Part shown: positions 7,761-11,366 of the stretch, one piece after another
Position numbering within the stretch: the first letter of the stretch is position 1
Layout: each line of letters starts with the position of its first letter
Assembly: GCA_964621455.1 (NCBI GenBank)
Contig: CAZULW010000076.1
Location: forward strand, 1 to 11,366
Reading direction: 5' to 3'
Length of the DNA: 11,366 nt
Source of the DNA: G020354025 sp964621455
GTDB lineage: Bacteria > Fidelibacterota > Marinisomatia > SCGC-AAA003-L08 > TS1B11
Made by a program: the position numbers and the translations under genes
Notes under the pieces: generated by a model
What the model was told of the DNA's origin: nothing
What the model saw: the letters and a program-made list of their open reading frames with translations, nothing else
The model's database searches: none

Positions 7761-7770
7761 CTGTTGTCAA
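7742..7770 (-). promoter_or_regulatory. Sigma70-type promoter of dehydrogenase copy 2
   Basis: On the minus strand TTGACA (7770-7765) is followed, after exactly 17 nt, by TATATA (7747-7742), near-perfect sigma70 spacing and hexamers. It lies about 125 nt upstream of the start at 7618. The -35 overlaps the TGA stop (7769-7767) of the beta-propeller gene. The spacer holds a palindrome (7748-7758). Confidence 0.75.
7748..7758. promoter_or_regulatory. Candidate operator palindrome inside promoter spacer
   Basis: The 11-nt sequence atgaatttcat is a perfect inverted repeat (ATGAA-N-TTCAT) abutting the -10 box of the copy-2 promoter. The same 11-mer occurs at 10159-10169, upstream of the TIM-barrel gene. 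A repressor bound here would block the promoter; the regulator is unknown and not in this window. Confidence 0.45.
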
Positions 7771-9095
7771 ATCAATTCTCCTATGTCGATCAGGTACATC
7801 TGGCGCCCGTTGCCACCGTGGGTGGAATCGATGACGACCATGGTACCGTCGGGACTGTACCGCGGATGCGTATCGCAGCGCCATTCCCCCTTGTATTCCG
7901 GCGGCTGGTAGAAATACCCCAACGGTACCGTACGACCACTCTTGACGTGATAAAGGTACGGGTTCTGATTCCGCTGCTTGTCGGGATAGGTGTCGTTGAG
8001 GATCCATTCATTACCAGGCAGCGGCAGGTACGTCAGGTGGCCGTTCCTGGTCATCACGCCCTCACCGACGGGCTTAACGTTCCGCGTCCGGTCCTCAAAC
8101 AGGTAAAAACCCTTCTCCCGGCCCGCCCCACTGGTCCACGCGCAGACGTGCTGCGCGTCGCGCCAGATGAAGTGCGAGGTACTCCCGGGATCGAGAACGT
8201 ATATATCGCTGCCATCGAGGTTGGCGGTAAACATCCTCGTGACGTACTGGCCGCTGACGTACTTTTTATAAAAATCCTCCTCCCTGCGCATCTCGGCGGT
8301 GATGGGATATTCGCGGTAGCGATTAAGAAAGATGAATCGGGTGCCGTCGGGACTGATCAGCAGGTGGTTGAAGTAGTGCCACTTATCTTCCACCGACACG
8401 CCGAAGTGCGGGATCTTTGCCACATCAGAGAGGGACACGATCAGCTCGTGCTCGCCGCTGTCCAGGTCCATACGGTGGATGCCCGCGTCTTCCGGGGCCT
8501 TGACATCCTCGTAAGGATCAACGCCGCCCGCGTAACCGTAGCCCGCGCGCATGTTATTAATCCGGGCGAAGTCGGCGCATACCGCCGTGCGACCATCGGG
8601 GCTTAGCGCGTAGATCGGCAGAGGGAGCGTCCGTTTATTGCCGGTATCGATGTCAAGGATGCGGCAGACGAAGCTGTCACCCTCCCGGTCGTTCCAGACG
8701 ATCTCGGTCTTGGAGCCCGGCCGCCACTGTAGCATACAGCCCTGTTGCCAGCCCCAGGCGCGTGAATCACCCAGTTCGATCCAGCGGTCGTTGTCCTGGA
8801 GATCCACCATGCCGATCTTGATGACATCATCCGCACTCGGGCTGCGGTGCTCGAAATCGATCTCCATGCCCAGCACATACCGCTGGGTGGGATCGAACTG
8901 CAGCTTATCGTAATAGCCGAACCAGTGGAACTTCGGCCCGCGGGTGATCGCCCGTACTGGCGGCAGCCCCGGTTTCGACGTGGTTCGCTTAGTATTACAG
9001 GAAGTAAAGACGGCGGCGGTGAAAATGCCAGCTGTGCAGCGAGTGCTGCGGATTAGAAATACGCGCCGTGAGATTGCGTTACGATCTGCGGGCAA
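7767..9095 (-). CDS. Tat-exported beta-propeller lipoprotein (TolB / oligogalacturonate-lyase-like)
   Basis: A 442-residue protein with a twin-arginine leader (SRRVFL at 9-14) ending at Cys33 in FTSC, consistent with a Tat lipoprotein. The mature part is a WD40/TolB-like propeller; strand-turn repeats such as YALSPDGRTAVCADF, LLISPDGTRFIFLNRY and HPRYSPDGTMVVIDS are visible. Conserved His and Asp residues (FHWFGYYDK near the N-terminus, KWHYFNH in the middle, CDTHPRYSPDG near the end) resemble those of propeller lyases such as oligogalacturonate lyase (PL22), but I cannot confirm catalysis. A binding or scaffold role is the alternative. The start is TTG 9095-9093 with GGAG seven bases upstream; a TGA lies immediately before it in frame, so no longer protein is possible. 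It follows the TIM-barrel gene by 27 nt and is probably co-transcribed. Its stop overlaps the promoter of the next gene. Confidence 0.75.
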   Translation of the reverse strand: MPADRNAISRRVFLIRSTRCTAGIFTAAVFTSCNTKRTTSKPGLPPVRAITRGPKFHWFGYYDKLQFDPTQRYVLGMEIDFEHRSPSADDVIKIGMVDLQDNDRWIELGDSRAWGWQQGCMLQWRPGSKTEIVWNDREGDSFVCRILDIDTGNKRTLPLPIYALSPDGRTAVCADFARINNMRAGYGYAGGVDPYEDVKAPEDAGIHRMDLDSGEHELIVSLSDVAKIPHFGVSVEDKWHYFNHLLISPDGTRFIFLNRYREYPITAEMRREEDFYKKYVSGQYVTRMFTANLDGSDIYVLDPGSTSHFIWRDAQHVCAWTSGAGREKGFYLFEDRTRNVKPVGEGVMTRNGHLTYLPLPGNEWILNDTYPDKQRNQNPYLYHVKSGRTVPLGYFYQPPEYKGEWRCDTHPRYSPDGTMVVIDSTHGGNGRQMYLIDIGELI

Positions 9096-9122
9096 TCATT
9101 CTCTCCGTACACTCAATGATAG

Positions 9123-10043
9123 TCAGACGCTCGTCTGCGCCTTGGCCACCATCTCCTTGAACAGTGCGGCCTGCTCGGCCAGGGCCTTTACGCGGTCCAT
9201 CGGCTCGCGGCGCGCCTCCAGCAGGATCCAGCCCTTATAGTCCATCGCCACGAACAGCTCAATAAGCTGCTGGTAGGGATATTTGGGGTCGTCCAGCTCG
9301 CGGACGTGGACGATCTCACCGAAACGGTCCTTTACGAGGTTGAAGTTGTATTCGAGACCCTCGCCGTCCAGGTCCTGCGCGTTGCAGTTCCAGCACACTC
9401 CAACGTTGGGTTGATCAACCACGTCAAAAATCTGCTTCATGATTGGCAGCTGCTGGGTCTGTCTGCCGTGCACCTCGACGCGAATCTCCTGCCCATAGTC
9501 CGCGCCGAAGCGCCCTATCTCATTGAGCGAATTGCCTATCTGCTCGACAGTTTTCTCAACCGGCACTTCCTTGGGCAGCGCATTGGGTTTAACCTTTACA
9601 CCGCTGCCACCCACATCGTGGGAGAGTTTGATGTACTCCTTGGCACCCTTGATTTCCTTCCGGAGCCGGGCGGAATCGGCGTAGTGGAAGGCCCAATTGG
9701 TGCCCAATCCCACGAGGGTGACGGGGCTGTTTTCAAAACGGATCTTCACCTCGTAACGCTGCTGCTCGTCAAGGTGTGCATCCACGCCGTGGGCGTGCTG
9801 GGTGCGCAGCTCCACGCCCAGGACGCCGGTCTTCTGGCAGTTGCGGAGCAGTGTGGGCAGGTTCCAGTCCCGGCCCCACTGGTAGGTGACTAGGCCGAAT
9901 TGCAGCTTCTCCACCGGTTCCCTCACGACTGGCTGCTTGGTGCCGCAAGCGGCCAGCGCACCACCAGCTATTATACCCGCAGCGGCCCGGGTGCCGCGCG
10001 TCAGGAATTCGCGCCGTGAAATATCCTTAGATTTGGAAGCCAT
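9123..10043 (-). CDS. Tat-exported sugar phosphate isomerase/epimerase-like TIM barrel lipoprotein
   Basis: A 306-residue member of the xylose-isomerase-like TIM barrel (AP endonuclease 2) superfamily. The Tat signal has SRREFL at 9-14 and ends in lipobox LAAC with Cys33. The barrel starts at LQFGLVTYQWG. Candidate divalent-metal and catalytic residues sit at strand ends: Glu78 (GVELRT), Glu190 and His192 (RVEVHG), Asn219/Asn221 (CWNCN), His246 (IVHVRE) and Glu276 (LLEARR). Exported relatives occur in clusters with Gfo/Idh/MocA dehydrogenases, where they may isomerise, epimerise or cleave keto-sugars. The frame is open up to 10169, but the start is ATG 10043-10041. It has AAGGAGG seven bases upstream and places the Tat motif at the usual distance, as in the dehydrogenase at 7618. 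Its Tat leader is close at nucleotide level to that of that dehydrogenase, although the catalytic domains are unrelated. Confidence 0.85.
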   Translation of the reverse strand: MASKSKDISRREFLTRGTRAAAGIIAGGALAACGTKQPVVREPVEKLQFGLVTYQWGRDWNLPTLLRNCQKTGVLGVELRTQHAHGVDAHLDEQQRYEVKIRFENSPVTLVGLGTNWAFHYADSARLRKEIKGAKEYIKLSHDVGGSGVKVKPNALPKEVPVEKTVEQIGNSLNEIGRFGADYGQEIRVEVHGRQTQQLPIMKQIFDVVDQPNVGVCWNCNAQDLDGEGLEYNFNLVKDRFGEIVHVRELDDPKYPYQQLIELFVAMDYKGWILLEARREPMDRVKALAEQAALFKEMVAKAQTSV

Positions 10044-10172
10044 CAGAATCCTCCTTGAATTTGGCTGAAATTTACAGTAATGAACTTGCATTGTGCCCGA
10101 TAAAACAGGAGAAGCGGCCGTGATCTGACATTCTGGATTCAAGTTGTTTGTTGATCCAATGAATTTCATACC
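10044..10172 (-). repeat. Leader region related to the one at 7619-7760, copy B
   Basis: Partner of the leader at 7619-7760, see that entry for matching blocks. It ends at the palindrome 10159-10169. The promoter hexamers seen in copy A are not conserved here (cgacta and tggatc at the equivalent positions), so this copy may be weak, activator-dependent, or not the real promoter. Confidence 0.6.
10159..10169. promoter_or_regulatory. Second copy of the 11-nt palindrome
   Basis: The sequence atgaatttcat is identical to 7748-7758. It is 116 nt from the start codon at 10043, against 130 nt for the first copy. It is a candidate site for a shared regulator of the dehydrogenase and isomerase genes. 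Confidence 0.4.
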
Positions 10173-10229
10173 GCATAGTCGCTACCAGCCCCCTGCTTCA
10201 TGCCAAAGCCAGGATGCCAGCAAACCTGA

Positions 10230-10242
10230 CCTGTCTGACAGG
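10230..10242. promoter_or_regulatory. 13-nt perfect palindrome
   Basis: cctgtctgacagg is a 6-1-6 inverted repeat between the terminator at 10260-10280 and the TIM-barrel leader. It could be an operator for the downstream isomerase operon. No other copy was noticed. Confidence 0.25.
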
Positions 10243-10251
10243 CGCATTGGA

Positions 10252-10282
10252 AACAACAACCCCCGACGCGAGCCGGGGGCTG
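10252..10282 (-). terminator. Probable rho-independent terminator of the transporter transcript
   Basis: On the minus strand cccccg (10279-10274) and cggggg (10265-10260) form a GC stem, extendable with a G-T and an A-T pair. The loop is 8 nt and a broken T-tract (ttgttgttt) follows. It lies about 225 nt after the transporter stop codon, in the correct orientation. Confidence 0.65.
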
Positions 10283-10505
10283 TCTCAGTTCACCGGACGA
10301 AACTGGATTGTCCCGGATTACTCCTCTTGGGCGGCGAGCACCTCGGCTCTATACCCTCCTTCCCTGGTGGCGAAAGAGCCTGGTACTCCCACATCCCTGG
10401 CTTATCGGGTTTTTTCTTGGACGTATCCTACGCGGTCGGCGTGCCGAACAATTCTACCGACCGGCTGATGGCCCCGCCGCTGGCAGGGTCCCCTTTCGCG
10501 TGCCT
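10283..10505 (-). other. Long untranslated stretch between transporter and its terminator
   Basis: No convincing gene on either strand; open frames here lack ribosome sites and family likeness. The longest clean minus-strand frame is under 30 codons. The region holds a 7-bp inverted repeat (10433-10439 with 10457-10463), and the loop side contains a smaller palindrome cggcgtgccg at 10437-10446. It may be a structured 3' untranslated region. Confidence 0.4.
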
Positions 10506-11366
10506 TTACAGCACGCCCAGAATGATGGCCAAGACAATCAGGATAAGGCTAAGGGGAACCAGCAGCTTCAAGCTCTTTTGAACCGTCGATCCCTTTGCCA
10601 TATTCCCGATCGCCTTGGGTATCAACACAGCACCCAGCAGGCCTACGGCGAAGATGATGCCAAAGACGGTACCCATGTTTTCAGGGTGCTTGTCGAACGT
10701 AACTCCCACCGTTGTCGGGAACAAGGGTGCGAAGAAAAGGCCGGCCAGAGCCGCCAGCACCCACGCCTTCCCAACACTCTTGGTGGTAGTCATGACCAGA
10801 ATGACCACGGTGGCAACCAGTGCGGCACCGGCAATAAACCAGGTGCCGTACTCCTGGATGGCTGGAGTTTGGCTCGCGATGAACCGGCCGACCATCATGG
10901 CCACGGCAAACGCCGCGAGCATGCGCTGGGAGGAAGCGTCCACAGCACTCGCATCGGCTTCCGGGGTTGCCCCGGTGATCACTTCCTTGCCAAATGATGG
11001 GACCCAGTTGGAAAACGACATCTCCAGGCTGATATAGCAGAACAGGGCCAACGCACCGACAATGACCACCGGGTTAATGAGCAATCCGGCTGCTGTTGAT
11101 ATCTCAAAGCCGAGTTTGATGTCGGGGTAGTTTGTTGCCAGGATCGCGAAAATCACAGGCACCAGTACAATCAGGGCCAGAACCGAGACGGAACTTTCAT
11201 ACGAGAGCTTCCGGAACAGGAAGCTGACGACGAAAGGGGTGAGGAAAAGCCCCAGGCCGAAGCAGACGTTGCCCAGGTTCAGGGCCGCCGGCGCGTTCTC
11301 TCCTCCAAACAGGACGTGAGGCATCAGCGTGTTGCCCACGTCGTTCAGGCACATCGCACCGACGCC
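10506..11366 (-). CDS. MFS sugar transporter, C-terminal part (5' end outside window)
   Basis: The frame is open through the window edge (GVGA precedes MCLNDVG), so the N-terminus is missing and the Met at 11354 is not a start. About 286 residues are visible with roughly eight hydrophobic helices, the last near SLILIVLAIILGVL just before the TAA. Motifs such as NLGNVCFGLGLFLTP, the central cytoplasmic loop and the charged GxxxxP-type segments fit the major facilitator superfamily. The FucP-like or glucose/galactose-type sugar branch is the most likely group. It probably imports the sugar or keto-sugar released by the exported enzymes encoded downstream. It belongs to a separate transcript ending near 10260. 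Substrate is inferred from context only. Confidence 0.85.
   Translation of the reverse strand, partial: GVGAMCLNDVGNTLMPHVLFGGENAPAALNLGNVCFGLGLFLTPFVVSFLFRKLSYESSVSVLALIVLVPVIFAILATNYPDIKLGFEISTAAGLLINPVVIVGALALFCYISLEMSFSNWVPSFGKEVITGATPEADASAVDASSQRMLAAFAVAMMVGRFIASQTPAIQEYGTWFIAGAALVATVVILVMTTTKSVGKAWVLAALAGLFFAPLFPTTVGVTFDKHPENMGTVFGIIFAVGLLGAVLIPKAIGNMAKGSTVQKSLKLLVPLSLILIVLAIILGVL

Noticed and set aside
10044..10169. Longer N-terminus for the TIM-barrel protein starting at 10169
   Set aside because: The extra 42 codons coincide with the leader related to 7619-7760 and the palindrome; a strong ribosome site and properly placed Tat motif support the start at 10043.
10144..10997. Several overlapping plus-strand open frames
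   Set aside because: They lack ribosome sites and recognisable domains, and partly oppose the transporter gene.
1..11366. CRISPR arrays, tRNA/rRNA genes, insertion sequences
   Set aside because: No regularly spaced repeats, tRNA-like folds, transposase motifs or terminal inverted repeats were seen on reading the window.

Overview
The window looks like part of a carbohydrate-use locus from an uncultured or little-studied bacterium. The gene content is typical of the PVC group (Planctomycetes, Verrucomicrobia, Lentisphaerae) and of FCB-related marine or sediment lineages: twin-arginine (Tat) exported Gfo/Idh/MocA dehydrogenases, a PmoA/DUF6807 protein, a DUF5060 glycosidase-like protein, an FG-GAP repeat protein and a Tat-exported TIM-barrel isomerase. 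The phylum is an inference from gene style only. All convincing genes are on the minus strand, so transcription runs from high to low coordinates.

Layout in direction of transcription: (D) 11366-10506, the C-terminal part of an MFS sugar transporter, then about 220 nt of untranslated sequence and a probable terminator near 10260-10280. (C) 10043-7767, a Tat lipoprotein sugar-phosphate-isomerase-like TIM barrel followed 27 nt later by a Tat lipoprotein beta-propeller. (B) 7618-6161, a Gfo/Idh/MocA dehydrogenase with its own strong sigma70-type promoter (TTGACA-17-TATATA) and a clear terminator at 6095-6131. (A) 5861-about 250, a second Gfo/Idh/MocA dehydrogenase, a DUF5060/collagenase-like glycoside-hydrolase lipoprotein, a PmoA/DUF6807 protein and an FG-GAP repeat protein, spaced as one operon.

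Nearly every enzyme carries an export signal, so the chemistry probably takes place in the periplasm or on the cell surface. Two exported NAD(P)-type dehydrogenases beside an isomerase-like barrel, a glycosidase-like protein and a sugar transporter suggest an oxidative (keto-sugar) route for breaking unusual glycosides. That pathway is an inference.

The main observations are these. The DUF5060 gene appears to start at an ACG codon that aligns with the GTG start of its neighbour's related leader, which restores a lipoprotein signal missed by a conventional start. The two dehydrogenase genes share a 266-bp tract with one mismatch, inside otherwise clearly diverged genes, which looks like gene conversion. 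Two genes with unrelated catalytic domains share a related upstream region plus Tat leader, including a perfect 11-nt palindrome that in one copy lies inside the promoter spacer. The first ~320 bp contain pieces of apparently unrelated proteins fused out of frame, suggesting a rearrangement or an assembly chimera.
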